A stretch of 64,000 bases of DNA from Ruminococcus sp. AM22-13. Its GTDB lineage: Bacteria; Bacillota; Clostridia; Lachnospirales; Lachnospiraceae. A program made the translations under genes and the position numbers. Shown piece after piece: positions 29,401 through 38,501 of this stretch. Position 1 is the stretch's first letter; each line of letters opens with the position of its first letter. The notes beneath the pieces were generated by a model. The model was not told the DNA's origin. It ran no database searches and saw only the letters and a program-made list of their open reading frames with translations. The DNA is taken from the NCBI RefSeq assembly GCF_003471165.1, contig NZ_QRIL01000011.1, positions 44,789 to 108,788 of the forward strand, written 5' to 3'.

Positions 29401-30305
29401 GAAGCATCAACAACATCCTCAGCCAGTTTATGACCAACGATTCTCTTGTTGAAGTGGAGTTTCTTGTTGAATTTATAACGTCCAACCTTCGCAAGGTCAT
29501 ATCTTCTCGGATCAAAGAACATTGCGTTGATAAGGCTCTCTGCGCTGTCAACAGCAAGCGGCTCACCCGGGCGGATTTTCTTGTATAATTCAAGAAGACC
29601 TTCCTGATAGTTAGTGGATGTATCTTTTGTAAAACTTGCAAGGATCTTTGGCTCTTCGCCGAAAAGATCAATGATCTCTGCATTGCTTCCTACGCCAAGT
29701 GCACGGATCAGAACAGTAATCGGAACCTTTCTTGTTCTATCAACACGTACGTAGAAAACATCATTAGAGTCTGTCTCATATTCCAGCCATGCACCTCTGT
29801 TCGGGATTACAGTACTGGAGAACAGTCTCTTACCAAGTTTATCATGCGCGATTGCGTAATAGATTCCAGGGGAACGTACTAACTGGCTGACAATTACACG
29901 CTCTGCACCATTGATGACAAAGGTACCTGTAACTGTCATGATAGGTAAATCTCCCATGAAAATCTCGTGTTCGTTGATTTCCTCTGTTTCTTTGTTAATC
30001 AGTCTCACTCGAACCTTCAAAGGTGCGGCGTAAGTTGCATCACGTTCTTTACACTGTTCGATATTATATTTTGCATCTTTCTCGTCAAATGTAAAGTCGA
30101 TGAATTCCAGGCTGAGCTTTCCGGCGTAATCCGCGATCGGAGAAATATCATCAAAGACTTCCTTCAGTCCTTCATCAAGAAACCATTTATAAGAATCTCT
30201 CTGGACTTCGATCAGGTTTGGCATTTCCAGGACTTCTTCTTGTCTCTGGTAGCTCATACGCATGCTTTTTCCAGTTTTTACAGAACGAATTCTGTTTTTT
30301 TCCAT
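26442..30305 (-). CDS. rpoB: RNA polymerase subunit beta
   Basis: A 1287-aa subunit. The rifampicin region [20 protein letters not shown] followed by [20 protein letters not shown] is of sensitive type as far as can be read. The C-terminal part has [20 protein letters not shown] and ends in an acidic tail ([20 protein letters not shown]). AGGGGTG precedes the ATG. In most Firmicutes rpoB follows rplL directly; here a secreted-protein gene lies between, and rpoB has its own promoter at 30403-30431. Confidence 0.99.
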   Translation of the reverse strand: MEKNRIRSVKTGKSMRMSYQRQEEVLEMPNLIEVQRDSYKWFLDEGLKEVFDDISPIADYAGKLSLEFIDFTFDEKDAKYNIEQCKERDATYAAPLKVRVRLINKETEEINEHEIFMGDLPIMTVTGTFVINGAERVIVSQLVRSPGIYYAIAHDKLGKRLFSSTVIPNRGAWLEYETDSNDVFYVRVDRTRKVPITVLIRALGVGSNAEIIDLFGEEPKILASFTKDTSTNYQEGLLELYKKIRPGEPLAVDSAESLINAMFFDPRRYDLAKVGRYKFNKKLHFNKRIVGHKLAEDVVDASTGEILAEEGAVVTKEMANTIQNSAVPYVWILGEEERRIKVLSNLMVDIRHYLPEIEDPKSIGVTESVYYPVLENILEENDTLEDRIAAIHRDIHDLIPKHITKEDIFASINYNMHLEYGLGNADDIDHLGNRRIRAVGELLQNQYRIGLSRLERVVRERMTTQDTDNISPQSLINIKPVTAAVKEFFGSSQLSQFMDQNNPLGELTHKRRLSALGPGGLSRDRAGFEVRDVHYSHYGRMCPVETPEGPNIGLINSLASYARINQYGFIEAPYRKIDKTDPKNPRVTDEVVYMTADEEDNYHVAQANEPLDEEGHFVHKNVSGRFREETQEYERHMFDYMDVSPRMVFSVATALIPFLQNDDANRALMGSNMQRQAVPLLTTEAPVVGTGMEVKTAVDSGVCVVAKKSGTVLRSTSTDISIKNDDGTKDDYHLTKYLRSNQSNCYNQKPIVFQGEHVEAGQVIADGPSTANGELALGKNPLIGFMTWEGYNYEDAVLLSERLVMDDVYTSVHIEEYEAEARDTKLGPEEITRDVPGVGDDALKDLDERGIIRIGAEVRAGDILVGKVTPKGETELTAEERLLRAIFGEKAREVRDTSLKVPHGEYGIVVDAKVFTRENGDEMSPGVNQSVRIYIAQKRKISVGDKMAGRHGNKGVVSRVLPVEDMPFLPNGRPLDIVLNPLGVPSRMNIGQVLEIHLSLAAKALGFNVATPIFQGANEHDIQDTLELANDYVNTEDFEEFREKYKDILAPDVMQYLDENKAHRALWKGVPISRDGKVRLRDGRTGEYFDSPVTIGHMHYLKLHHLVDDKIHARSTGPYSLVTQQPLGGKAQFGGQRFGEMEVWALEAYGASYTLQEILTVKSDDVVGRVKTYEAIIKGDNIPEPGIPESFKVLLKELQSLGLDVKVLKDDNTEVHLLESVDYGDTDLRSVIEGDSRRHHDREEDYGKHGYTKQEFDGEELVDVEEDEDEEDDFNELDEVLEDNDEE

Positions 30306-30402
30306 TGACGTTTCACCCCTGTTTTTTCTTTAAATTTATTATAACTTGACCCTTTTTGCCAAAAGACATAAAGGCACATCTTGCCATAATATAGCATTCT
30401 TC

Positions 30403-30431
30403 ACTATAGCACAGCAAGTTGCGCCTGTCAA
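30403..30431 (-). promoter_or_regulatory. rpoBC promoter
   Basis: Minus-strand TTGACA (30426-30431) and TATAGT (30403-30408) are separated by 17 bp. The start near 30396 gives a leader of about 90 nt. The rest of the gap back to 30553 is AT-rich, with a small AATAAC/GTTATT hairpin near 30513-30531. Confidence 0.88.
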
Positions 30432-30553
30432 TCACTTTTTTTGATTTTTTTATACTTTTTTAAAAATTGGATTACTGTTTTTTCTCTATATAAAAATCTG
30501 CGATTCTTTATCAATAACGTCTTTGTTATTATTGTTCACAGTGTACATAATAA

Positions 30554-32653
30554 CTATTCCTCAGAAATTTTGCTGTTCTTTGTGCGGATATTGTCGGAAT
30601 GACCATTTTCATTGAATTCATTATCCTTATTGCTGTTAATGCGGGAGTTGATGAATTCGGCCGCATAGTCCTTATTGCTGTCAAATGTGTTTCCATCCAC
30701 AGAAATCCCTTTTGAATCTGTAATGCACAAACCTGATTTGCTATTTGATCCACATATATTCCCCTGAATTCTGGAATTATCGCTTTCTGCATTGATTTCG
30801 ATCCCATTGCTGCCATTTCTGGAAGAAAAATTATCCGTTATATCCGCTGACGGACATCCCTGTAAAAGTATTCCTTTTCCTTTATTTTTATAAGTATAGT
30901 TTCCATTAACAATACTATTTTCTGTATATTTAATAAGAATACCGTTTCTAAGATTTGAACTTACCCTGTTTCTCTCAATCCGGCCTCCTGCTGCAAATCG
31001 CAGCGCACAGATTCCATCTTTTGAAAATCCGGATATGGTATTTCTATAAACCAGGCAGATTTTCTTTGCTGCCTCTGTTCCATTTATATAGATTCCATAA
31101 TCGTTTCCACCAGACATATCATTATATAAAATCCGGATATTGCTGCCTTTCGCAACTCTGATTCCCGTATTGCTGTACATCTGATTTTGTGAAAGCCTTA
31201 TTGTGTTTCCCCGGCATATACAATCCTCGGCCCAGGTAAGCTTAATTCCATCCCCATATCCACTGATCATATTGTTTTTGGCAGTAACGCCCCGGACAAT
31301 ATATCTCCCTGCCGGAACACCATTTGCCGCCGAGCTTGCAGTGTTTTCCAGATCATCATCTTCAGACGGTTTATTCTCTCCGGCTGACCCCTGAGATATT
31401 TCCCCGGTGATCCAGATACCATATCCATCCCACTGCTTATTATCTATCAGGGCCGGATCCGCAATTGCGATCTGGTTATTCTCGATCAGAATATTCTCCG
31501 CATACTGGTTTCCGGCCGCTGAAAGTTCCTGACCTTCCAGAGTGTGCGAATTTCTGGTATAAACGGAACGCACATAGATTCCGCCACCAACATTACTCAT
31601 GACGTTTCCGGTTATCACCGTATCCTGATAATTCAGACACCAGATTGCTCTCTTTCTCAGATTAGCAAACTGATTGTCACAGATCGTAATGTTCTTATAT
31701 GGTCTGTCAAACACCATACTGTGACTGCCGATTCCTGCAAATACATCCTCAAAAGTGTTATCCTTTATCACGATATTCTCACAGACACTTCCATCATATG
31801 GAAGATATCCTGGAAAAATCTTCGGCATACAGGCATCCAGCTGAATACATTCCTGACCGCCGCCTTCATAATCTTTCCAGTAGCCTCTGAATGCACATCC
31901 TGTGATTTCTGCATCCTTTACGCCCGCAAGCTCCAGAAAATGGGATTTGAGATTGTTAAGAAATGTAGCATTCTTTATTGTGACATTTGTAGCATGTCCT
32001 ATTCTGAAACCTACAAAACCACCAGATTCTTCTTTGTTTTCCACCGATTCATAGTTTGCATCCCAGATACCGCCATCGATTGTTATATTGCGATATCCTT
32101 CATACCCGCCTTCTGATGTCTGACTGTCTCCCAGACGAAGTAAAATCTCTTTTCTCGGTGAAGTTTTCTTTATCGTGGCACCTTCTGCGTACAGATAAAT
32201 GTTACTGTACATATGAAGGGTTCCTGTAAGTATGTAGTTCCCCGGCGGAATAATCACTTTGCATGGTTTTTCATCGGTTGCACGGTCTCTTGCCTGAGCC
32301 AGCAATGTATTTAATTTTACAGTGATGTCTTCTCCATCCTGCACATTCAGCACAAGCTCCTGCATCTCTTTCTGAGTCTGATCGTCATCTCCCGCGGAAA
32401 AACTCTCCGTATTTCCGTCATCAAAGCCATCCACTTCAGATTCATTTTCTGTAAATTCATTCGCAGGATTCTCTGCTGATTGCACATCCGCGTCGGAAAC
32501 ATCTTCAAAAGATCCGTCACTTTCAGATGCGTCTTCAAATAACTGCTCTTCCTCTTGCTGGGCAGCCTGTACATTTACACCTGCGTATGGGGTCAGACAA
32601 AGCTGCGCCGCCATAATAATGCCAAATATCCCTGCTGCTGTCCTGTTCATCAT
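30554..32653 (-). CDS. Secreted right-handed parallel beta-helix protein
   Basis: A 699-aa exported protein. A signal peptide (about 1-31, ending VNVQAA) and a very acidic linker (about 32-95, rich in Glu/Asp/Ser) precede a pectate-lyase-like beta-helix of many NxI/GxxI rungs (about 110-695; for example KVIIPPGNYILTGTLHMYSN, then IVNGNYTYKNKGKGILLQGC). Proteins of this kind bind or cut polysaccharides; no catalytic residues can be named. GGAGG lies 10 bases before the first ATG. It sits between the rplL terminator and the rpoB promoter and is not part of either ribosomal or polymerase transcript by these signals. Confidence 0.82.
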   Translation of the reverse strand: MMNRTAAGIFGIIMAAQLCLTPYAGVNVQAAQQEEEQLFEDASESDGSFEDVSDADVQSAENPANEFTENESEVDGFDDGNTESFSAGDDDQTQKEMQELVLNVQDGEDITVKLNTLLAQARDRATDEKPCKVIIPPGNYILTGTLHMYSNIYLYAEGATIKKTSPRKEILLRLGDSQTSEGGYEGYRNITIDGGIWDANYESVENKEESGGFVGFRIGHATNVTIKNATFLNNLKSHFLELAGVKDAEITGCAFRGYWKDYEGGGQECIQLDACMPKIFPGYLPYDGSVCENIVIKDNTFEDVFAGIGSHSMVFDRPYKNITICDNQFANLRKRAIWCLNYQDTVITGNVMSNVGGGIYVRSVYTRNSHTLEGQELSAAGNQYAENILIENNQIAIADPALIDNKQWDGYGIWITGEISQGSAGENKPSEDDDLENTASSAANGVPAGRYIVRGVTAKNNMISGYGDGIKLTWAEDCICRGNTIRLSQNQMYSNTGIRVAKGSNIRILYNDMSGGNDYGIYINGTEAAKKICLVYRNTISGFSKDGICALRFAAGGRIERNRVSSNLRNGILIKYTENSIVNGNYTYKNKGKGILLQGCPSADITDNFSSRNGSNGIEINAESDNSRIQGNICGSNSKSGLCITDSKGISVDGNTFDSNKDYAAEFINSRINSNKDNEFNENGHSDNIRTKNSKISEE

Positions 32654-32676
32654 AGTCTGTAACCCTCCGGCTCTGT

Positions 32677-32710
32677 AAAAAAAGCAGGAACACCACTGGC
32701 ATTCCTGCTT
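32677..32710 (-). terminator. rplJ-rplL terminator
   Basis: AAGCAGGAA (32702-32710, minus strand) and TTCCTGCTT (32682-32690) form a 9-bp stem followed by seven T. It separates the ribosomal protein operon from the beta-helix gene. Confidence 0.92.
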
Positions 32711-32740
32711 GTAAATCTTCTATATATAATAGGAAGATAA

Positions 32741-33115
32741 TTATTTAAGGTTAACCTTAGCACCTTCAGCTTCAAGTTTTGTCTTGATGTCTTCAGCTTC
32801 AGCTTTGGATGCGCCTTCTTTAACAACCTTCGGAGCACCGTCAACCATTTCTTTAGCTTCTTTAAGACCTAAGCCAGTTACTTCACGAACAACTTTGATA
32901 ACTTTAACTTTGTTTGGTCCAACTTCTGCAAGTTCTACGTCGAACTCATCTTTTTCTTCAGCTGCTTCTCCAGCTGCTCCAGCTGCTGCTACTACAACAC
33001 CTGCTGCTGCGGATACACCAAATTCTTCTTCACAAGCTTTTACTAAGTCGTTTAATTCTAATACAGATAATTCTTTGATTGCTGCAATAAATTCTTCTGT
33101 TGTTAATTTTGCCAT
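32741..33115 (-). CDS. rplL: 50S ribosomal protein L7/L12
   Basis: A 124-aa stalk protein that recruits translation GTPases. It has an N-terminal dimerisation domain ([20 protein letters not shown]), an Ala-rich hinge (about 38-52) and the conserved C-terminal domain [18 protein letters not shown]. It follows rplJ by 67 bases and ends at an intrinsic terminator. Confidence 0.99.
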   Translation of the reverse strand: MAKLTTEEFIAAIKELSVLELNDLVKACEEEFGVSAAAGVVVAAAGAAGEAAEEKDEFDVELAEVGPNKVKVIKVVREVTGLGLKEAKEMVDGAPKVVKEGASKAEAEDIKTKLEAEGAKVNLK

Positions 33116-33182
33116 TTTAAATTCCCTCCATATAATATTATTTTAGATTCGTTCTTTTTGTGCCCTTGGGCATTAATGAAAA

Positions 33183-33686
33183 TTATTCAGCTGCTGCTTC
33201 AGAGCCGTTTTTCTCAGCGATCTGATTAAGCACACGAGCGAAGTTTGTAATCGGAGACTGGATGCTTCCAAGCAGTTTGCCAAGAAGTTCTTCTCTGGAC
33301 GGGATTCCAGCCAGTGCCTGAATACCTGCCTGATCGTTGTAGTTTCCTTCAACGACACCTGCGATTAACTCTAAAGCCGGGTTCTTCTTTGCGAATTTAT
33401 CAAGAATTCTTGCCGGAGCAGTTGCGTCTGTAGCAGAGATTGCCAGAGCGTTTGTTCCATGTAAGTGCTGGATAAGTTCTTCGCACTGAGTACCTTCGAA
33501 TGCACGATGCATCATTGTGTTTTTGTATACTTTGTATACAACACCAGCTTCTCTTAATTCCTTACGTAAAGCAGTATCCTGTTCAACTGTAAGACCGCTG
33601 TAGTTAACGAGTACTACAGATTCTGCATCTTTCACGTTGTTGATAATTTCTTCTACGATCGGTTGTTTAAGTTCTACTTTTGCCAT
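33183..33686 (-). CDS. rplJ: 50S ribosomal protein L10
   Basis: About 167 aa; it anchors L7/L12 to the ribosome. The start is the ATG of MAKVELKQPIVEEI, with AAGGAGGTG nine bases upstream; an in-frame GTG four codons earlier overlaps that site and is rejected. The L10-typical VVLVNYSGLTVEQ motif is present. Expression is controlled by the L10 leader immediately upstream. The usual rplK-rplA pair is not adjacent; upp lies upstream instead. Confidence 0.98.
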   Translation of the reverse strand: MAKVELKQPIVEEIINNVKDAESVVLVNYSGLTVEQDTALRKELREAGVVYKVYKNTMMHRAFEGTQCEELIQHLHGTNALAISATDATAPARILDKFAKKNPALELIAGVVEGNYNDQAGIQALAGIPSREELLGKLLGSIQSPITNFARVLNQIAEKNGSEAAAE

Positions 33687-33733
33687 GAAATGGTACACCT
33701 CCTTATAGATTTTGTATACCGCTGCAAATGAGT

Positions 33734-33858
33734 AAAGAAAAAGCCTTACTGCATGACAGTAAGGCGTGCGTAATCTTCCATAAACATAAAGAATACTTAG
33801 TCCTCGGTAGGCGTTTATAACTTATGCCTTACGGCACCTACTGTCTTCGGCAGCGTTC
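33734..33858 (-). promoter_or_regulatory. L10 leader (autoregulatory) with attenuator
   Basis: The leader of about 170 nt contains the L10/L12-binding fold typical of Firmicutes rplJ leaders (GACAGTAGGTGCC ... CGCCTACCGAGGAC). A terminator of GCCTTACTG (33757-33765 on the complement) and CAGTAAGGC (33743-33751), followed by a T-rich run, comes next. Binding of excess L10(L12)4 would favour termination before rplJ. Confidence 0.88.
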
Positions 33859-33864
33859 TGGCAT

Positions 33865-33893
33865 AGAATAGCACATTGACTTTATATTGTCAA
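33865..33893 (-). promoter_or_regulatory. rplJ-rplL promoter
   Basis: Minus-strand TTGACA (33888-33893) and TATTCT (33865-33870) are separated by 17 bp and lie immediately before the L10 leader and just after the upp stop codon. Confidence 0.85.
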
Positions 33894-33912
33894 GAGTGAT
33901 TTTTAATATTTT

Positions 33913-34542
33913 TTATTTTGTTCCGAAAATTCTGTCTCCGGCATCGCCGAGTCCCGGGCAAATATAAGCGTGGTCATTTAATTCACGATCAAGATGTCCG
34001 CAGTAAATCTGCACATCCGAATGTGCTTCGTGGAGACGTTTGAGTCCTTCTGGTGCTGCGATGATACACATGAATTTGATGTTTTTGCCACCCTGTTTTT
34101 TGACAAAATCGATAGCTGCTTCTGCGGAACCGCCGGTTGCAAGCATTGGGTCTACGATAACTGCAATTCGTTCATCAATGGATTCCGGAAGTTTACAGTA
34201 ATATTCGTGCGGTTCGTGTGTTACAGGGTCGCGATAAAGTCCTACATGACCGACTTTTGCAGATGGAACGAGAGTCAGGATGCTGTTGACCATTCCAAGA
34301 CCTGCACGCAGGACCGGTACAATTGCCAGTTTCTTTCCGGCGATCATTGGTGTCATACAGGTTTCGATCGGAGTTTCCACTTCTACGTCTTCTACAGGAA
34401 GATCTCTTAAAGCTTCGTAACCCATGAGGATTCCAATTTCCTCTACCAGTTTACGGAATTCATTTGTTCCTGTGTTTTTATTTCTCAGCATGGAGATCTT
34501 GTGCTGGATCAATGGGTGATCCATGATATAAACATTTTCCAT
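33913..34542 (-). CDS. upp: Uracil phosphoribosyltransferase
   Basis: A 209-aa salvage enzyme making UMP from uracil and PRPP. Typical motifs: [15 protein letters not shown] at the start, [29 protein letters not shown] (PRPP-binding) and [11 protein letters not shown] at the C-terminus. GAGAGG precedes the ATG. It is apparently transcribed alone; its end lies 20 bases from the rplJ promoter and no strong terminator is visible there. Confidence 0.97.
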   Translation of the reverse strand: MENVYIMDHPLIQHKISMLRNKNTGTNEFRKLVEEIGILMGYEALRDLPVEDVEVETPIETCMTPMIAGKKLAIVPVLRAGLGMVNSILTLVPSAKVGHVGLYRDPVTHEPHEYYCKLPESIDERIAVIVDPMLATGGSAEAAIDFVKKQGGKNIKFMCIIAAPEGLKRLHEAHSDVQIYCGHLDRELNDHAYICPGLGDAGDRIFGTK

Positions 34543-34591
34543 TATCTTTTTCCTCTCTTAGTTATACATTGTAACTGTTTTCCCCTATTAT

Positions 34592-34607
34592 AATGCCTGA
34601 TGGCATT
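34592..34607. promoter_or_regulatory. Palindrome at the upp promoter region
   Basis: AATGCCTGATGGCATT is a near-perfect inverted repeat (AATGCC/GGCATT). It overlaps the upstream edge of a TATAAT-like -10 element on the minus strand (about 34587-34592). It could be an operator or a small hairpin. The -35 box is weak, so the exact promoter is uncertain. Confidence 0.4.
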
Positions 34608-34626
34608 TTATAAAAGGAATATTTTG

Positions 34627-34766
34627 TTACTGTTCACTCCGTTCTCAGTAACACGCTTCGCGATGCACAGAATTTATGCTAATCGCATAAACTCGCGCGA
34701 TATGTCTCGGGATTTTGGCATTTTCATGCCAAAACACCTCGCGGGATAGTGGCGTGTGAACAGTAA
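34627..34766. repeat. Dispersed palindromic element, copy 2
   Basis: A 140-bp element bounded by TTACTGTTCAC and GTGAACAGTAA and homologous to 22399-22540. The TTTATGC/GCATAAA hairpin is conserved. The second hairpin is TTTTGGCAT/ATGCCAAAA here but TTTTCTGTGA/TCACAAAAA in copy 1, so pairing is kept while sequence changes. Confidence 0.85.
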
Positions 34767-34773
34767 TAATATT

Positions 34774-34956
34774 TTACATCTGCTTACGAACAATACGATA
34801 TTCATCGCCCATCTTGAAATATGGACACTGATGGAAGTTTCCGGTGATAAATTTCACCATCTCGTCTTCATCGAGATTTACTTCGCAGGTATAACATTCG
34901 TAATCGTCGTCATAACTGTAGTTTACACAATATTCGCAGTTTACTGCATCGGACAT
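34774..34956 (-). CDS. Small Cys-rich protein (DUF6472-like)
   Basis: A 60-aa acidic protein with CEYCVNY, a second cysteine pair YECYTCEVNLDEDEM and a third in QCPYF, suggesting a small metal-binding fold. The pattern is that of DUF6472, widespread in Lachnospiraceae and of unknown function. It follows the downstream member of the AAA pair by 16 bases in the same orientation. AGGAGG precedes the ATG. Confidence 0.75.
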   Translation of the reverse strand: MSDAVNCEYCVNYSYDDDYECYTCEVNLDEDEMVKFITGNFHQCPYFKMGDEYRIVRKQM

Positions 34957-34972
34957 CGTCTGGTTCCTCCTA

Positions 34973-36574
34973 TCATTCTTTACTTTTACTAATTTCTAAC
35001 TTCTCAATCTCGCAGCTATGCCTTTTCGTATTTTTATCATAATTTACTGCCACAAGCAAAAGATTTCCCTGATAATCCTTCAACGCATCCACATATCTCT
35101 TCTCTTTTATCTGAGAGATTGCTCCTTCCACACTTTTATTCCATTTCAGTTCAATAACTGCCGCAGGTTTATCTGCATATATCTTTCGTGGTATCAGGCA
35201 AATATCCGCAAATCCTTTCCCGGCAGGCAGTTCACGAATAATCGTATAGTATTCTCTCGCAAAGTAAAACGCCAGATTAATCGTACAACTGAGCGCATTT
35301 TCATCATTATATTTGAGAATTGAGATTTCCTGATGCGCTCTGTCAATTCCCTGAGCTACTGTATCTCCGTCCATGTTCCACATTGCTTCCAGAAGTTTTC
35401 TTGATTTTTCTATGGAGTCCATTACTTCCTTCCACCCCATAGTTCCAATCGCGTTTACATACTCCTGAGCAACTTCTTTATTTGGAATGGATACTGTTTT
35501 TTCCTGCCAGTGATAGCTTAAATATCCCAAATGTATAAGAAGTGTCAGCACATCATCCTTTCCCTGAAATGTAGTCATATCATTAGAAAAAGTTCCCGTA
35601 TTAACCAACACTCTGTCTCCCGCCAACATCCGTATCACATCATCTTTCAGACCGTCATAGTTCATACGTATATAAATTTTCAGCGCATCATAAGTCTCTG
35701 TCTGATTCCAGTAATTATCAAACATTCCACTTATCATAGCATCTACGACCGATTTAGGATTGTACATAGAATATGTTTTCAATCTTCCGTTTTCTACAGC
35801 AGTCAGTTCATATCCATCATACCATGCACTCATCTCCTCGAAGCTTCTCCCATATTCTTCGCATAATTCCTTCACTTCTCCCTCTGTAAACCCAAAGTAC
35901 TCTGCCATTTCTCTTGGATTTGTCATAGAGTATTCTGTGAACATATTCAGCGCAGAATGAGTGCCATACTTCTTTACGGGTAAAATTCCTGTCATATATG
36001 CCAATGCTACATATTCTTTATCCTTCAGCCATGCTCTCAGAAAATCCAGATATTGTTTTTGCGCCTCATGATCATTCTCATATTCTCGGAAAAGACAATC
36101 CCACTCGTCAATCAGAATTACAAAAGGATGCTGCGTATGTGCATAAATATCCTGCATATCAAATACAAGATAATTGCTGCTGACAAACTCAGGATATTTA
36201 TTTTTCAGTTCCTGCACAAGTCTTTTCTGCAACATCAGAAGCATAGCATTCACATCTGATGATGCACTTAAAAACTCTTGCATATTTACCTTTATCACAT
36301 CATATTGATTCAGGTGATTCTTATAAGAACTGCTCTTCGCTATTTTATATTTTTCAAAGAGTTTTCTTGAATCTGTTTCACGATCATAGTACGCCGCAAG
36401 CATATCTGCCGCCATGGATTTTCCGAATCTTCTCGGTCTGCTGATACATACATATTTCTGTCTGGTATCCAGAACAGCATTCAGTTTATCTATCAGTTCC
36501 GTCTTGTCCACATAAATAGCAGACTGTATACTCTCCCGGAATCCCTTATTGCCCGGATTTAGATAAATTCCCAT
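34973..36574 (-). CDS. AAA-ATPase-like / PD-(D/E)XK nuclease-like protein, copy A
   Basis: About 533 aa. The start is MGIYLNPGNKGF, with AAAGGAGA six bases upstream. The N-terminal AAA-ATPase_like domain carries SRPRRFGKSM (Walker A-like) and VILIDEWDCLF (Walker B). The C-terminal PD-(D/E)XK-like domain (PDDEXK_9 type) has FADICLIPRK and AAVIELKWNKS, supplying the Asp and ExK. These proteins are abundant in gut Firmicutes and Bacteroidetes, often in several copies; their role is unknown, with nucleic-acid processing or defence suspected. A paralogue lies 33 bases upstream. Confidence 0.85.
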   Translation of the reverse strand: MGIYLNPGNKGFRESIQSAIYVDKTELIDKLNAVLDTRQKYVCISRPRRFGKSMAADMLAAYYDRETDSRKLFEKYKIAKSSSYKNHLNQYDVIKVNMQEFLSASSDVNAMLLMLQKRLVQELKNKYPEFVSSNYLVFDMQDIYAHTQHPFVILIDEWDCLFREYENDHEAQKQYLDFLRAWLKDKEYVALAYMTGILPVKKYGTHSALNMFTEYSMTNPREMAEYFGFTEGEVKELCEEYGRSFEEMSAWYDGYELTAVENGRLKTYSMYNPKSVVDAMISGMFDNYWNQTETYDALKIYIRMNYDGLKDDVIRMLAGDRVLVNTGTFSNDMTTFQGKDDVLTLLIHLGYLSYHWQEKTVSIPNKEVAQEYVNAIGTMGWKEVMDSIEKSRKLLEAMWNMDGDTVAQGIDRAHQEISILKYNDENALSCTINLAFYFAREYYTIIRELPAGKGFADICLIPRKIYADKPAAVIELKWNKSVEGAISQIKEKRYVDALKDYQGNLLLVAVNYDKNTKRHSCEIEKLEISKSKE

Positions 36575-36607
36575 CTGAGGTCTCCTTTCTTCCACATCTG
36601 CGGAATT

Positions 36608-38200
36608 TTAGTATTCCAACTTCTCGATCTTGCAACTATGCTTCTTCGTCTTTTTATCATAGTTTATTCCCGCAAGAATCAGATTTCCCTGATAGTCTTT
36701 CAATGCTTCTACATACTGTTTATCTTTTATCTGGGTAATTGCTCCTTCTGCACTTTTATCCCATTTAAGTTCAATTACAGCTGCCGGTTTATCTGCGTAT
36801 AATTTCCTTGGAATAAAACATACGTCAGCAAATCCCTTCCCGGATGGTAATTCACGAATAATCGTGTAGTATTCCCTTGCAAAATAAAATGCCAGATGTA
36901 TGGTGCAGCTCAGGGAATTCTCATCATTGTACTGCAAAATAGAAATTTCTCTATGCGCTTTATCAATTCCTTCTGCCACAGCGTTTTCATCCAATTTCCA
37001 TAATGCTTCTAATAATTTCCGGGAATTCTGTATGGATTCTGCCACTTCATGCCAGTCCATAGTTGTAATAGCATTTACGTATTCCTGTGCTACCTCTCTG
37101 TCAGGAACGGAAACACTTTCCTTCTCGCCATCATAAGTCAGGTACCCCAGATGAACAAGCAATGTCAGGACATCATCTCTGGTTGCGAATGTAGTCATGT
37201 CGTTGCTAAACGTACCAATATTAATCGGAATACTTCCACCTGCAAGCATTTCAACCACTGCATCTTTCAGACCATCCATATTCATCTGAATATAAATCTT
37301 AAGAGCTTCATATGTTTCCGTCTGATTCCAGTAAGTTCCAAATTTATGACGAAGCATTGATTCCACAACAGATTTCGGATTATATATGGAATACCTCTGA
37401 TCTCCATTCTTGCTATGTGTAATGAGATGATAACCATTATACCAGGCCTTCGCCTCTTCAAAATTCATAGAATATTTTTGACATAAAGTACTTACTTCTT
37501 CCTCAGTAAATCCAAAATATTCTGCCATATTTCCCGGGTCTGTCATAGAATATTCCGTAAACATATTCAACGCAGAATGTGAACCGTATTTCTTTATCGG
37601 CAAGATACCTGTCATATACGCCAGTGCTACATAAGCCTTGTCCTTCAGCCACGCTCTGAGAAAATCCAGATATTTTCTCTGTGCCTCTTTATCCTCTTTA
37701 TATTCCCTGAAAAGACAGTCCCATTCATCAATGAGTATCACGAAAGCATGTTTTGTAGCAGTATAAATATCCTTCATGACCTGTACAAGATTTTCTTCAT
37801 CCCGGAAACGAACCTGTCCGTAAGATTCCTTCAGATCAAAAATCAGATATTTTTTCAGCATCTGAAGCATTTCATCTATATTTTGTGTTGCACTCAGAAA
37901 TTCCTGCATATTGATTTTCAGGACATCATATTGATTTAAATGTTTCTGAAATGATTCTGCCTTACCGATCGCAAAGTTCGCAAATAACTCTTCTGCATCT
38001 TCTCCACGTTCATAATAAGCAGCCAGCATATCCGCTGCCATGGATTTTCCAAATCTTCTCGGCCGGCTGATACATACAAACTTCTGCTTGGTACGCAGAA
38101 CTGCATTTGTTTTCTCGATCAGGCCGGTTTTATCTATATAGATTTCTGAATTAAGGCTTTCCTGAAATTCAATCGTTCCAGGATTTAAATAACTTCCCAT
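36608..38200 (-). CDS. AAA-ATPase-like / PD-(D/E)XK nuclease-like protein, copy B
   Basis: A 530-aa paralogue of the downstream gene, aligning along its whole length. It has SRPRRFGKSMAADMLAAYYE (Walker A region), FVILIDEWDCLFREYKED (Walker B) and FADVCFIPRK with AAVIELKWDKS at the nuclease-like site. AAAGGAG precedes MGSYLNPGTIEF. Relative to copy A it has extra residues around DLKESYGQVRFRDEENLVQV. The tandem arrangement suggests an old duplication, since the copies are clearly diverged. Function unknown. Confidence 0.85.
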   Translation of the reverse strand: MGSYLNPGTIEFQESLNSEIYIDKTGLIEKTNAVLRTKQKFVCISRPRRFGKSMAADMLAAYYERGEDAEELFANFAIGKAESFQKHLNQYDVLKINMQEFLSATQNIDEMLQMLKKYLIFDLKESYGQVRFRDEENLVQVMKDIYTATKHAFVILIDEWDCLFREYKEDKEAQRKYLDFLRAWLKDKAYVALAYMTGILPIKKYGSHSALNMFTEYSMTDPGNMAEYFGFTEEEVSTLCQKYSMNFEEAKAWYNGYHLITHSKNGDQRYSIYNPKSVVESMLRHKFGTYWNQTETYEALKIYIQMNMDGLKDAVVEMLAGGSIPINIGTFSNDMTTFATRDDVLTLLVHLGYLTYDGEKESVSVPDREVAQEYVNAITTMDWHEVAESIQNSRKLLEALWKLDENAVAEGIDKAHREISILQYNDENSLSCTIHLAFYFAREYYTIIRELPSGKGFADVCFIPRKLYADKPAAVIELKWDKSAEGAITQIKDKQYVEALKDYQGNLILAGINYDKKTKKHSCKIEKLEY

Positions 38201-38348
38201 CTGGAATCTCCTTTCCGAAAAGATTGTTTTCTGCCTGTGCAGAGTATGTCTTTTCTGATATACTAAAGTGTGTTTCTATAATGATAAATTGTTATCAACA
38301 ATATTGTCTGAATCTGTAATATCCGTATATTACACTATTCATTATAAA

Positions 38349-38469
38349 CGTGTTTGAAAAAAGCTTTCTACAAAATATGCTACAAAGTCGCTATTCATCC
38401 GTAAAGAACTGCCAACGGCAGGTCCTGTAAGCGGAACATACAGATCGCGGAAATAATTCTTCAAACACG
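38349..38469. repeat. Inverted-repeat-bounded 121-bp intergenic sequence
   Basis: CGTGTTTGAA (38349-38358) and TTCAAACACG (38460-38469) are exact 10-bp inverted repeats. The interior includes a CTGCC/GGCAG hairpin (about 38409-38421). It may be a small palindromic mobile element or an RNA structure upstream of the ApbE gene. The rest of the 38201-38501 gap is AT-rich and holds no clear gene. Confidence 0.55.
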
Positions 38470-38501
38470 CTATAGACATACTTATTAAAGAGGTTACATT
38501 T

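Noticed and set aside
34673..34693. tRNA-like or other structural RNA gene within the palindromic element
   Set aside because: The hairpin is part of a repeat found at three places and has no cloverleaf or anticodon. No tRNA or rRNA gene was recognised in the window.
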